Assembly (NCBI RefSeq): GCF_022965805.1
Contig: NC_133101.1
Span: forward strand, 1,364,001 to 1,428,000
From: Primulina eburnea
Taxonomy: Eukaryota > Streptophyta > Magnoliopsida > Lamiales > Gesneriaceae
DNA: 64,000 nucleotides
Reading direction: 5' to 3'
Shown piece after piece: positions 1-10,061 of this stretch (positions are counted from its first letter, which is position 1; each line of letters opens with the position of its first letter). The position numbers were made by a program, and so were the translations under genes. A model generated the notes under the pieces. The model did not search any database, was not told where the DNA came from, and saw only the letters and a list, made by a program, of their open reading frames with translations.

Positions 1-741
1 GACAATTATTATATCTCAACAATCTTTATTCTAATAATTGCAATTTTTGCAGTACATGACAATCAAATTCGTAACATTGACTCTGATATAAATTATAGAA
101 CCAAACATTTGTCGTTTGACCAAAAATTATAGTTGATGATAACGGTCTGCATAACAGTTTAAATGACACGTTTTGATTGTTGCATCCAACGTAAACAATT
201 TTAGTAACCAACGCAGTTAATCAATGTCCAAATAAATTTTGATAATTATTTAACACGTTTTATTATCATCTCATGACCAAACGCAAGCCTTAATGTCAAT
301 AAGGCCTAAAGAGAGTCGTTTATTATGTGCCGTGTTGAAAGTCAAAAGTCCTTTACGAATTTTTGAGCCAGACATCCATTTTTAGGTCTACCCACTGCCA
401 CTATACGCACAGCGCGTAATTTTTAATTTGTTTTAAATATAACGAGGTCAAAGTAGTTTTTTTATATAAAAATATTATAAGTTTATTTTAGAAATAATGA
501 TATTACGAGATAAGGGTATTTTATCTTTATCGAATTCGAAAATATAAGAGGATTCCGTCACTGTACAGAAAATAGTGTATTTTGGATATGAGGTTTGAGA
601 ATACAAAATATGGATATTTGAAAAAATTCTAGCATCATAGGTTGATATGACTGATTTTGAATTAATTTGAGCCCGTGTAGGAAAAATATGTTTTCTAATA
701 TGATTTTGGTCATCTGAATTGAATATAGCTTCTTTTTGAGT
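1..741. other. Intergenic AT-rich DNA
   Basis: I see no gene here. The short open frames in this stretch have no recognisable domain and no intron-exon structure. The sequence is AT-rich and runs into a copy of the fold-back repeat R1. Confidence 0.6.
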
Positions 742-893
742 ATGTCTCATGTGAGATCGTCTCACGGATCATAATCTGTGAGACTGGTCAATTCTATCCA
801 TATTCACAATAAAAAGTAATACTTTTATCTTTTACATGAGTGACCCAAATAAGAGATCCGTCTCTGAGACCGTCTCACACAAATTTGTGCCTT
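742..893 (-). repeat. R1 fold-back repeat, copy 1
   Basis: It has both ends of the R1 family: a GAGATCGTCTCAC block at the left and GAGACCGTCTCACAC at the right. Between them lies the family core with CACAATAAAAAGTAATAC and GACCCAAATAAGAGATC. Reverse orientation. It lies about 360 bp upstream of the LYK-type gene. Confidence 0.8.
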
Positions 894-1251
894 TCTTTTT
901 TTAAAAAATAAAAAAAAGTAGAAGAAGTAGGTATTAGAAATTTTCAATTTGAAAACCCGAATAAAAGGTAAACGAACGCAGCCGTAATTTTATGTTGTCT
1001 TATCTTGAGTTTCAGGAAAATGACAGCAGTTGGAAAAAATCAAGAAATCTCAGTCTGACTGTTCTTCTTGGAAACTGCTGGTTATCATAATTGACAAAGT
1101 CAAAAGATCGATTTTTTTTTATTACAAACTTGTTACTTTTCTAACGACTATTTAATTTATTTATCCTATCCCCAATTCAGGGAATCTGTCTGTTTTAAAC
1201 GAATAATTCCTCCATTTTCTTGAGATTCAAGCTTTAGAATACCAAAGAGAA
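894..1251 (+). promoter_or_regulatory. Upstream region of the LYK-type gene
   Basis: This 358-bp stretch holds no gene. It should contain the promoter and short 5' leader of the downstream receptor gene. I could not place a convincing TATA box. Confidence 0.35.
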
Positions 1252-3193
1252 ATGGGCTTTCTTCAATTTGTTTCTGCAATCTCCATCTTCCTGATCTACT
1301 CTTCTCCCTTGATTCTTGCGCAGCAGCCTTACATCAGAATGGCCACGACTTTATGCGACAGCAGAGACAATTCAACTTCAGTTCTTGGCTACACCTGCAA
1401 ATTGCAATGGCGTCAGCCGGAGTTGCCAATCTTATCTTACTTTCAGGGCCACGCCTCCGTATGATTCCGTCTCCGCCATCTCCACTCTCTTGGGAGTGAA
1501 TTCATCGCAATTATCGCAACTCAATTCGATCCCCGAAAACATGACGTTTGAATCGGATCGGGTGGTTCTTGTTCCCGTTACATGTTCTTGTTCGGGCCTG
1601 TATTATCAGGCAAATGTTTCTTACGTAATCAAGAAAGATGACTCGGCTCTTATTATTGCTAACAACACTTTCCAGGGTCTGTCTACCTGCCAAGCTATCG
1701 GGGATCAGAATGGTGGTCTGACAAAGAATTTGTTATTGGGCTCTCGACTTAATATCCCACTGAGATGTGCGTGTCCAACCAAGGGCCAGAGCGACGCAGG
1801 TGTGAAGTATTTGTTGAGTTATTTGGTCACTTGGAATCAGTTTGTATCCTCCATAAGCGAAATCTTTGGGGTTGATACTGGGAGCACTCTTGCAGCAAAC
1901 GGATTATCTGAACAGGATACTAACATATATCCGTTCACTACTCTTCTGGTTCCGCTTCAAGACCCGCCATCCAGTTCACAGGTTACAGCGCCACAACCTC
2001 CGCCGCCGCCCTCTGGCACACCATCGGCATCTGTTCCTCCAGCTAGTGGTGGTGGGGGCTCCAGCAAAACTTGGGTGTATGCTGTGGTGGGAGTTCTCGG
2101 AGGTTTTGCTCTCGCTACAGTTATTGGGGTTTTTGTTTTTTTGATGTGTTTTCGTAAACGAGGAAACAAAGATGAACCAGTCATATCATCCGAGAGCTTT
2201 GAATCTGTCGAAAAACCACTTAAAAGAGAGGAGGATCCTGAATCAGAAGAGTTTCTCGAAAGCCTATCCGACATAGCTCAGTCACTTAAAGTCTACTCTT
2301 TTAAAGAACTTAAAGCAGCAACAGAAGATTTCAGTTCTAGTTGCTGGATCAAAGGATCTGTTTATCGTGGAACAATTAATGGGGATTTTGCTGCAGTCAA
2401 GAAAGTGAATGGAGATGTGGCGAAAGAAATCAATCTTTTAAACAAGATTAACCATTTCAATCTTATCCGTCTCTCTGGCATTTGTTTCAACGAGGGAAAC
2501 TGGTATCTTGTTTATGAATATGCTTACAACGGATCTCTCAGCGATTGGATTCACAACAATGATGAAAGGAAGGTCTTGAGCTGGAACCAGAGGCTGCAAA
2601 TTGCTTTAGATATAGCCGCAGGGTTGGATTATCTCCACTGTTACGCAACCCCACCGCATGTACACAAAAATTTGAACAGCAGCAACGTTCTCATTAACCG
2701 TGATTATAGAGCCAAGATTGCAAATTTTGGTTTGGCAAGATCAGCAGAGGGAGAAGGAGGGCAATTTCTCTTAACAAGGCACATTATTGGAACAAAAGGT
2801 TACATGGCTCCGGAGTATTTGGAGAATGGATTGATCTCTCCCAAACTTGATGTTTATGCTTTTGGTGTTCTCATACTGGAGATTTTTACAGGATCAGAAG
2901 TTTCCCAGCTGTACGAGGGGTATCTGCAGTTATCAGATGTCCTCAATCCAGTTCTAGATCAAGAAAATGGACTAGAGAATCTCAAGCAGTTGATGGACCC
3001 TTTGTTGCAAGGAAAATACCCTCCGGAGCTTGCCCTTTTAATATTCAGATTGATTGATAATTGCCTCAAGAAGGATCCATCAGATCGCCCCAGCACAGAT
3101 GAAATTTTTCGGTCACTTACAAGAATTTTTAATTCATGCGAATCCGGTGAATGGGCGATCAGCATCTCAGAACACCACACCAGGCCTAGATAA
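1252..3193 (+). CDS. LYK4/5: LysM receptor-like pseudokinase (LYK4/LYK5 type), frameshifted near its 5' end
   Basis: In Arabidopsis, LYK4 and LYK5 are plasma-membrane chitin receptors that act with CERK1, and their genes lack introns, as here. The start at 1252 opens a signal peptide ending LILAQQP, then GYTC. A 7-bp duplication at 1396-1409 throws this frame out, and the rest of the protein (CNGVSRSC onward) is in the next frame up to the stop at 3193. Visible after that are LysM ectodomain pieces with the CSC and CAC cysteine motifs, a Pro-rich stalk, a transmembrane segment near 2068-2147 and a kinase domain from about 2296. The kinase is degenerate: HKN at 2663-2671 replaces HRD, NFG at 2723-2731 replaces DFG, and the Gly-rich loop is poor. 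The ATP-site Lys survives at 2399-2401. Such loss of catalysis is normal for LYK4/LYK5. The family call is firm. Whether the allele makes full-length protein is not: an ATG-initiated product would stop at 1464 after 70 residues. Confidence 0.88.
1396..1409 (+). repeat. 7-bp near-tandem duplication that shifts the LYK reading frame
   Basis: TGCAAAT (1396-1402) is followed by TGCAATG (1403-1409). The Cys codon TGC is in frame 1 in the first copy and in frame 2 in the second. The protein reads on correctly, in the family pattern, only if one copy is skipped. This is the break between the signal-peptide frame and the main receptor frame. Confidence 0.85.
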
Positions 3194-3612
3194 GCTGTTG
3201 CAGATCTTTTGTAGCTGATTTATGTTTTCTGATATGTATGTTTATAAAATGAAACACGAGTTTGACCTCAGGGTTCTTGTAATCAGTAACATGAAGCCAC
3301 ATTTAGATCATTTTAAATCACTGTAGTGGCCGGAAAACATTTTCTTGGAGGTGATTTACCGATTACGTATATATATGTTAGTCTGTGTGATTTGATATTC
3401 CTTATAATAGCTGATAAGTTTTAGCATTGTTGAGAAAATTTGTATTATGGTAATAATTATCTTGCACCGAAAAGAATGAAGAAACAGGAGACAGATGCTC
3501 ATAGCGTTTCTGTGGAACGATCAATCCACATGAACATATGTAAACAATTTATGCATTTTCTCAACTCTAAAGCAGATAAAATAATCTCGGAACACAAAAG
3601 ATCGATCTGTTT
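3194..3612. other. 3' untranslated region between two convergent genes
   Basis: The LYK-type gene ends at 3193 and the TLP18.3-type gene, on the other strand, ends at 3613. The 419 bp between them should hold both 3' UTRs. I see no further gene. Confidence 0.5.
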
Positions 3613-5062
3613 TCATTTCTTGGAGACATATGCATAGTACTGTGCCATTGGAACGACAAAAGCAATCACTAACAAGCCTCCAACTACAAGTGAGAACTGC
3701 CCCCGTTTCTCTTCTGTCTCCTCTCTGGTTTTGAAGTTAGACTCTCTTTTATTATCTTTAGCCATAGGGCCACCAGGATCAGGGAGGCCATCTATCGCTG
3801 CAACTAGACGTTTTGCAGCACTAAACAAGGCTTCATTATACTTTTCCTCCACTGCTAGCACTGCAAAAATCCAATCAGCCCAAACAATCAATTTCCTGCT
3901 GAAGCATTCTCTTAATAATATCTAATCTAGTCAACCATTATATTCAATCTACCCGGAGTACACACAAATGGGCTAATCTTGCAAGCATGAAAAAGAAATA
4001 TAAATATTTAAACAATACCCGGAAGATTCTCTGATACTGTGGAATCAAGAACTGAATCACCAACAGCCTGGATGAATTCAGGCCCCCCTGTAATTGCACC
4101 TTCTTTTTGGCTGGTAACAAGCACAATTATGCCTTTCTTGTTGCCTTCCTCCACAGTGGGGTACCAGCGTTCCAGAACTTGATCAGCATACTCGAATGCA
4201 TCCGCTTTGCTCTTCAGCCAAAGAACATGAACAATTCAAAACGTAAAATGCAAGCTACATGTTACTAAATCTTCTTGAACGTGTAAGTAGTGGCTTAGTC
4301 ATCTAAATTCTATCCCATCTCAATCCCGGAGAAACTTCGTTCTTTTGCTCTACATATTAGCCCTTCTTGGTTCCCAGTTTCTCTGTTATTTTCTTCACTC
4401 TGAAACTAATTGATCATCCGCTCTTCTATATGCATCATAATAAATTTTCTCATCCAGTTTCACATGGGATTGAGCTATCAATTAATCTGAGACCGTGACT
4501 TGAAATATTTTATTCGAAAACTACGCATACTTCGAAATGTTTGCCTCACTTTCTATTTGAAATGGTAGACAGATCTACGCCTTACAAGCACATTATTTTA
4601 CTTGCAACGCACTACATTAAGACGCAAGAAAAAAAGAACGAATCGACTAACAGTGAGCTTGCGGACAGTTACAACGTTAATGTGGTAGCCTTTCCTGGAC
4701 TCCAAATCCGAAAGCAATCTCTTCAAATCAGATTTGGTTACACGGCTGAGCACTCCAGCATCATCAACAACGTATGATTCTGCCGGAGGGCCGTCGCTCA
4801 GAACGTCAAATTCAGAGGCCAGTGCAGAATCGGTCAGAATCGGGCAGGAGAAGTTCAGCGCTAAAGAAATGGCGAGCGCTGCTATTCCCTGGTTCACATG
4901 AGAAAACCAACTATTGGGATTGTGAAAAGGTTGTTTGATTGATTGAGAAATCTGTTTACTGAGGGTGCAGGAAATGGGTTTGAGAACGGAAGCCGATTTG
5001 GGTTGGAAAAGAGGAGTCTTGAAAAGAGGATGGAAGGAATTAGCAGAAAGAATGGTTTCCAT
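3613..5062 (-). CDS. TLP18.3: Thylakoid lumen protein TLP18.3-like (TPM domain), three exons
   Basis: In Arabidopsis, TLP18.3 (At1g54780) is a thylakoid lumenal TPM-domain protein with acid phosphatase activity that takes part in photosystem II repair. Exons by splice consensus: 4652-5062, 4019-4211 and 3613-3860, in all 852 nt for 283 residues, close to the family length. The N-terminus is a Ser-rich chloroplast transit peptide, then a hydrophobic lumenal signal ending with an Ala-Leu-Ala cleavage-type site before SEFDVL. The TPM domain follows (SYVVDDAGVLSR, KADAFEYADQVLERWYP, GAITGGPEF). Near the C-terminus KRESNFKTREETEEKRGQ leads into a transmembrane segment with short tail YVSKK. The donors are GTTAGT and GTATTG and both acceptors end in AG. 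The gene converges on the LYK-type gene. I see no break in the frame. Confidence 0.9.
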
Positions 5063-5425
5063 TGAAGAGTATCAGAAACTCGAAATGGTGAAATCTGTCA
5101 TGTGTTGAAAGAAGAATTTGGTCACTGGTAAAGTCTTCAATTTGGTGACTTTTTTTTTGGATTCTATAATTTGGATGGTTGGCTGGATTTTGGAGGAAGA
5201 TAATGTTTATCAGTTGTGGAAGGAAACAAGTGGGCTCAATTTGGAGTAATCAAAGGACTGTTTTGTCCAGATAATCTATTCGGTTTACTGGTTTTTTCTT
5301 GCTACATAGTGGATAAAATTGTCCTTTAATTTTCTTTCAATTGCGCATGATCACACAATTTACAAATCAAACATCTGCGAAAAAACAATTTATCAGAATA
5401 AAATCTGTTTCATCTTCGAGAAAAT

Positions 5426-6836
5426 TTAATACATGGTTTGTTTATAAACATTACAAATAACTGGAGTGACTACGTACTCGAATATGAACATATAAAACTT
5501 TCGACGAGCCATTCTCAACATATTCATATACCCATCATTTTCGGAGGAGACCCCGGTTAGCTTCACTAAAGTCACATGATTCACTCTCTGTAATATTTGG
5601 GGTTCCTCTGCTGTATCTCTTGTTTTCTTCACCGCAGAAACTTGCTTGTTTATTATCGCCTTGTACAATGAGCCATCAATTCTGTTGTGTTCACTGAAGT
5701 TCATAGCTTCTTTCAAAATTACATGCAGGTCATACATTATTGGCTTTCCAAGATAGCCTGACACTCCTGGAAGCAGCTTATCCTGAATGATCTTCGGGGA
5801 AAAAGTTTCATCTTTGGAGGCTTTACAGCTGGTATAAGATCAGAAGTTTCTAAAGAAGAATCATTTCGAACCAACATCTTTTTCTTCTTGTAAAAGAGTT
5901 AGAAGTACGCTGCAAAACCCGATAACACGATCACGAGAGCCATAACAAAACTCAAAATTGTGATAAGAATCAAGTGATGTTTGGAATTAATGAGTTTCTG
6001 GAGCACGAAACATCAACACTGGAAGGCATATTGCACGTGTGAAAGTTCGTTATTATTCTCCATGACAATGCCTGATGCTGATGTTGTCACGTTCCGAGCC
6101 CGAGTGACTGTACAATGGACACATATATCAACTATTTCGTATTCGTTTTCATTTTACAAAAATGATTAACCCAGTTGGTAGAGAAGTTTAATGTAAGCCC
6201 ATTATAAACTCATTGTAAATCTTTAATTTTAAGATGTGGAATAAGAGATATCACAGGCGTCTGAAACATAGTACTCATGGAAAATACATCATCACCTGGC
6301 TGCCATACATAAGTAATCAGATGCTGAGTTCCCTTATCTGAATATGATTATCGTAGGCACTTACAGAGCAAAGGAAAGACTGTTTCCGCACCCAAGTCAA
6401 GTTGTTTGGTTTCAACATTGGATTAATATCTTCGACGTATTGATAGTTTGTAAGATTCTGAAACAGCTTGATTGAAACCGAGTAAAAGTTGTCCCCTTTC
6501 ATGATTTCGTTGGTGACATTCGAGAAATAGTATGTTCCGTTACAGTTACATTTGATTGGTATCGGTACCAATTGATTAGGAATCAGAATAAAATCATCTG
6601 ATGGTAAACGAGAGGATGTCGCCATATCCATAGCGCTGACTCCGAATAGATCAGATATCTTGCAAGATCTGAATAAGGTTCCCGAACACAGTATGTAACA
6701 TACGTTTCACACGACATTGGTGACTCTGCGGACCATGTAAAATCAGTGTCCGCAGTATCATTAGGCTGCTGCGCAGAAACAAGGGAAGCTGCAAAAACGA
6801 GAAACAAAGAAGAGATTGACAGAAAGGTAAAATGAG
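5426..6836 (-). pseudogene. Decayed NFP/LYR-type LysM receptor-like kinase
   Basis: NFP (NFR5) family receptors perceive lipochitooligosaccharides in symbiosis. On the minus strand the pieces follow family order: a signal peptide (SLFLVFAASLVSAQQP, no in-frame ATG found), LysM1 start with PMSCETYVTYC, then after a frame change IPNQLVPIPIKCNCNGTYY and KGDNFYSVSIKLFQNLTNY. Next come a broken third LysM region, a transmembrane remnant near 5890-5960 with an in-frame stop, and a frameshift near 5800. The kinase start is in one frame (SGYLGKPIMYDL, NRIDGSLYKAIINK, SAVKK, LQRVNHVTLVKLTGVSSEND). It ends before any catalytic loop, so most of the kinase domain is missing. The SGY..KP.MY and GVSS.NDG segments fit NFP/LYR1 better than LYK4/LYK5. 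Family call from memory of NFP sequences. It is certainly non-coding as it stands. Confidence 0.82.
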
Positions 6837-7384
6837 AGCGAGGTGTTTAAATAATAGTTGCAGGATAATCTCATGATTTATATGAGTTTAATCACATGAT
6901 TTATAGATTTAATATTGTTAAATCTACAACAATCTTGTGAAAAGTTCATATAAAAAACGAACAGGGTTGCTAGTTTGTTGCATAAATGAATTGTTTTTGA
7001 ATTATTTAAGCAAAATCTCAGAAGCTTTGTCCCCAGCTTTGCCTACGAGTATCCTTCATATTTCAGTCTGTCCGATAAGTCAATATTTGTCAAGTTATGA
7101 GATTGTTATTTACAACCTTCCGCATTTGTTTGGAAAGAGTTGTTTGATATAAAGTACTGAATATATAGAAATTGTGTGAATCAGATGTAGGTATTATGTG
7201 TAGTGTCGTAACATTTTAACAATACATGCAGCAAAATAATATAATTTATCACACAATTAAACTTTGATGAATAAATTAAGACGAATTAATCATGCACTAC
7301 GTTACAAGATTACAAAATCAATACTAGTGAATAAAGAAAAGCTAATTTCTTTAACGAAGTGAAGGAGCAAAGTGCATTCAAAAC
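6837..7384. other. Intergenic DNA upstream of the NFP-like pseudogene
   Basis: I see no gene. The sequence is AT-rich, and any old promoter of the pseudogene would lie here. Confidence 0.5.
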
Positions 7385-7429
7385 ACTTATCTATATCTAT
7401 ATCTATATAAATATACAGATTGAATTGTG

Positions 7430-7680
7430 AATTTACTCTATTGTCCTTATCCTTATTATTATCTATTAATTACAATTATGCATTTACTCTTTTGTCCTTA
7501 TCCTTATTATTTATTTACTAATTACTAAACTTTTAAATTCAATCCTTATTATTAATTATTAATTACAATTATGCATTTACTCTTTTGTCCTTATCCTTAT
7601 TATTTATTTACTAATTACTAAACTTTTAATCCTTATCCTTATTATTTATTTACTAATTACTAAACTTTTAAATTCAATAG
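7430..7680 (+). repeat. Imperfect tandem repeat, AT-rich
   Basis: The phrase TTGTCCTTATCCTTATTATT recurs near 7440, 7490 and 7584, with a shorter CCTTATCCTTATTATT block near 7632, each with similar flanks (TACTAATTACTAAACTTTTA). It looks like three to four decayed copies of a unit of about 60-90 bp. No coding frame. Confidence 0.6.
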
Positions 7681-9706
7681 CCGAGATTAAAATTTGTTTT
7701 GTGAAAAAACCTTACAAATAATCTATATCTATCTATACTAATATAAATATATGAATGTGACCTTCATTTAATAATAATCATTAATACATATTTTTTTAAA
7801 TCAATTTTCAATATATGATGTTAAATACATAGCTAAATACATATTACTAAATAATATATTATCTATTATTAATCTATTAAGTATATGACTTTCATTTGTG
7901 AGCTTACTATTATATTATTTTTTTGTTTTACAATTTGTCATGTTAATGGTGTTATTTAATTCATTTTTTCTCTTAGTTTAATAAGATAATTAATAGTGTA
8001 TTTAACTCAATCAAGCTAATTATTATTTTAATTTACTTTAAATTTAATTTTAGTTACTTAAATTTATACATTGCCATCAAATAATAACAGGAAGACAAAG
8101 GGAAATGAGTCGGATTGAATAAAAATAAATTATTTATAAATATTAATGTCATACAAAATTTCTTTCTCCCATTTAGAATAAAAATATTTTCAGACTTTTT
8201 AAGTGTCAATAAAGATATGTGATTGAGAGAAATATTTGTCTTTAAGTGATTTCAAACATTGTTTTTAAGTTATTTAGTCAATTTTTTTATAAATGGTGAT
8301 AAATAAATATTACTAAATAATATGCTACATTTGATCATTTTGTGTTCTTGCAATGAGAGGAGTTTTTTTTTTACCCTAGCGTTAACATGTTTGATTGTTA
8401 TATGTCTTTTGTATTGATCATGTAATTGTGTTTGCATTGTTTATGTGATTTGTTTGTTTGCACAAAGAAAAGAGAAAACAAAATCAAATATCTAACAAAA
8501 ACGGTTATTTTTCAATTTTTTATTGTTGAGATATTTTGTTAATTTTTAAACACATAATGCATGTTTTCTGTTTGCTTAGATTACTTAGTTTGAAGTGACT
8601 TAGAAAATATTTAAAAGATTGAAATATTTATTCGTTTTTACCTTATGTCTCATAATATCAAGAGATAATATTTTTTATTTATCGGGGCAAATGTATTTTC
8701 AAACTTCTGTCTATAAATCAATATTTAAATTTTTTACGACATTATTATATTCTCTAATCAATTTTTTTTTACTTAAATTGATAGAAGACATTTTAATTTG
8801 AGTTTTTATGTTCTTGCTTATATTATTTTTGTAATATTATTTATCATGAAAATAATAGGTGAACTACAAAATTTGGTAGGTCTAAGAGTCCTCTGGTGAA
8901 CGACAAATATGGATAAATTATTAAAATATATAATATCCAGTAGATTTTTGGCATGCGATTTTGCTCTAATTCAATTATTATGCATGATTCTAAATTTTAA
9001 TTATATCACAAGTTAACGCATACTTTGTTGTTGCTAGATATATTTAGTCAATAGTCTAATATGTTTCTATGGCTTAAGAAAAATCGTGTGACTTTGTATT
9101 ATATTTTTACTGCTGCTTTTCTAAATGGTTTTATTATTATTTCAAGGTACCATTTTTCATTTTTTTTTAAAGAAATGAAATGAATATTTATAAAACGATG
9201 ACATTAATAAGGCTTCTTCTCTTTATTTGAAAAAAATATTGAAAAATTTATACAAATTGTGAATAATATGAGTTAATATTTAATTTGAGAGTGCTTTATG
9301 CTTTTTATTGCTCGTATATACTTCAATTTTTTTGTTATTGTACTAAATAAATTATTTTTAAACTTTGAGTTATCATTTTTTTTTCTTATCGAGGTTGTTT
9401 GTGTTATGATTTTTTTATTCGTTTTGGTTAGTATTGTTGGCGGTAATTAATTTTTCTGATATTATATCATGTGTCTTGTTGTTTATATAAAAATAAGTAT
9501 GAGAGTACATCAATCAAAGCCACGTATTTTGGGTCTTCTGTTCTACGAAGAGAATAGTAAATGGTTTCTGTGAATTATATAATTTCTTGGTTTTTCATAC
9601 ATATAGTCTACGAAATGCGTCAAATTTTGAACAAAAAAGTATTGACAAACATAGTTGATGAAAAAAAAGACATGTTAATTAAAAAAAATAATGTTGTGTA
9701 TTACTA
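7681..9706. other. AT-rich stretch without a gene
   Basis: Only short frames without known domains are present. It is very AT-rich, with poly-T runs. I recognise nothing beyond its possible membership of the Helitron remnant. Confidence 0.5.
9702..9706. repeat. TRIM target-site duplication, left (TACTA)
   Basis: TACTA directly precedes the TG of the left LTR and recurs directly after the CA of the right LTR. The 5-bp length is usual for LTR retrotransposons. Confidence 0.9.
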
Positions 9707-9845
9707 TGTTGGGTGTGATAATTGTCCCTGCTTGGTAGAGCGGTCGAACCGTGGTGCTTGAGCTGTTGTGCGGTTTAAAAGATTTGAGTTGCACAATTAC
9801 TATTAGCTATAGCTTTTGGTAAAACGACAAGCGATCGGTCTTACA
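9707..9845 (+). repeat. TRIM left LTR
   Basis: 139 bp, TG to CA. It contains a tRNA A-box-like sequence at 9733-9743. It aligns without gaps to the right LTR. Confidence 0.9.
9733..9743 (+). promoter_or_regulatory. Pol III A-box-like motif in the TRIM left LTR
   Basis: TGGTAGAGCGG fits the tRNA A-box consensus TRGYNNARNNG at every position. The matching place in the right LTR does not fit (TTGCTTGAGCGG). Function is inferred only. Confidence 0.5.
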
Positions 9846-9847
9846 AT

Positions 9848-9860
9848 TGGTATCAGAGCC
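9848..9860 (+). other. TRIM primer binding site
   Basis: TGGTATCAGAGCC is complementary to the 3' end of plant initiator Met tRNA, the usual primer for plant LTR elements. It lies two bases after the left LTR. Confidence 0.92.
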
Positions 9861-9869
9861 AAGGTCACG

Positions 9870-9880
9870 GGTTCGATTCC
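9870..9880 (+). promoter_or_regulatory. Pol III B-box-like motif inside the TRIM
   Basis: GGTTCGATTCC matches the tRNA B-box consensus GGTTCGANNCC. It lies 10 bp after the primer binding site and about 130 bp after the A-box-like motif, a longer spacing than in tRNA genes. Confidence 0.5.
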
Positions 9881-9917
9881 CATTGATTGCAAGGAGTGCA
9901 ATTATTGGGAGGAAGAT

Positions 9918-10056
9918 TGTTGGATGCAAAAATTGTCCCTGGTTGCTTGAGCGGCCGAACTGTGGTGCTGGAGCTGCTGCGCGATTTAAAAGATTTAAGT
10001 TGCACCATTACTACTAGCTATAGCTTTTGGTAAAGCGGCAAGCGTTCGGTCCTACA
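9918..10056 (+). repeat. TRIM right LTR
   Basis: 139 bp, preceded by a polypurine tract and followed by the TACTA target duplication at 10057-10061. Mismatches with the left LTR are mostly transitions, as expected for old methylated DNA. Confidence 0.9.
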
Positions 10057-10061
10057 TACTA

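Larger units (their letters stand above)
9707..10056 (+). mobile_element. Complete TRIM (miniature LTR retrotransposon), 350 bp
   Basis: The element has two 139-bp LTRs (9707-9845 and 9918-10056), each starting TGTTGG and ending TACA. The internal region is only 72 bp: a primer binding site TGGTATCAGAGCC at 9848-9860 (initiator Met tRNA type) and a purine tract GGGAGGAAGA at 9907-9916. The flanking 5-bp target duplication is TACTA on both sides (9702-9706 and 10057-10061). There is no room for gag or pol, so it must move with proteins from another element. I count about 20 mismatches between the LTRs (some 14%), so the insertion is old. It may belong to a known TRIM/SMART family, but I cannot name one. 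Confidence 0.92.

Noticed and set aside
1316..3193. Treating the 625-residue frame from 1316 as the true receptor start
   Set aside because: It begins at a TTG, and its first 28 or so residues are out-of-frame translation of the signal peptide region. The ATG at 1252 has a proper signal peptide.
7430..7680. CRISPR-like array
   Set aside because: The direct repeats have no spacers of constant length, and the host is a plant. It is a decayed AT-rich tandem repeat.
9720..9890. A tRNA gene
   Set aside because: A-box-like and B-box-like words are present, but no cloverleaf can be drawn. They lie within the TRIM, and the TGGTATCAGAGCC word is a primer binding site.
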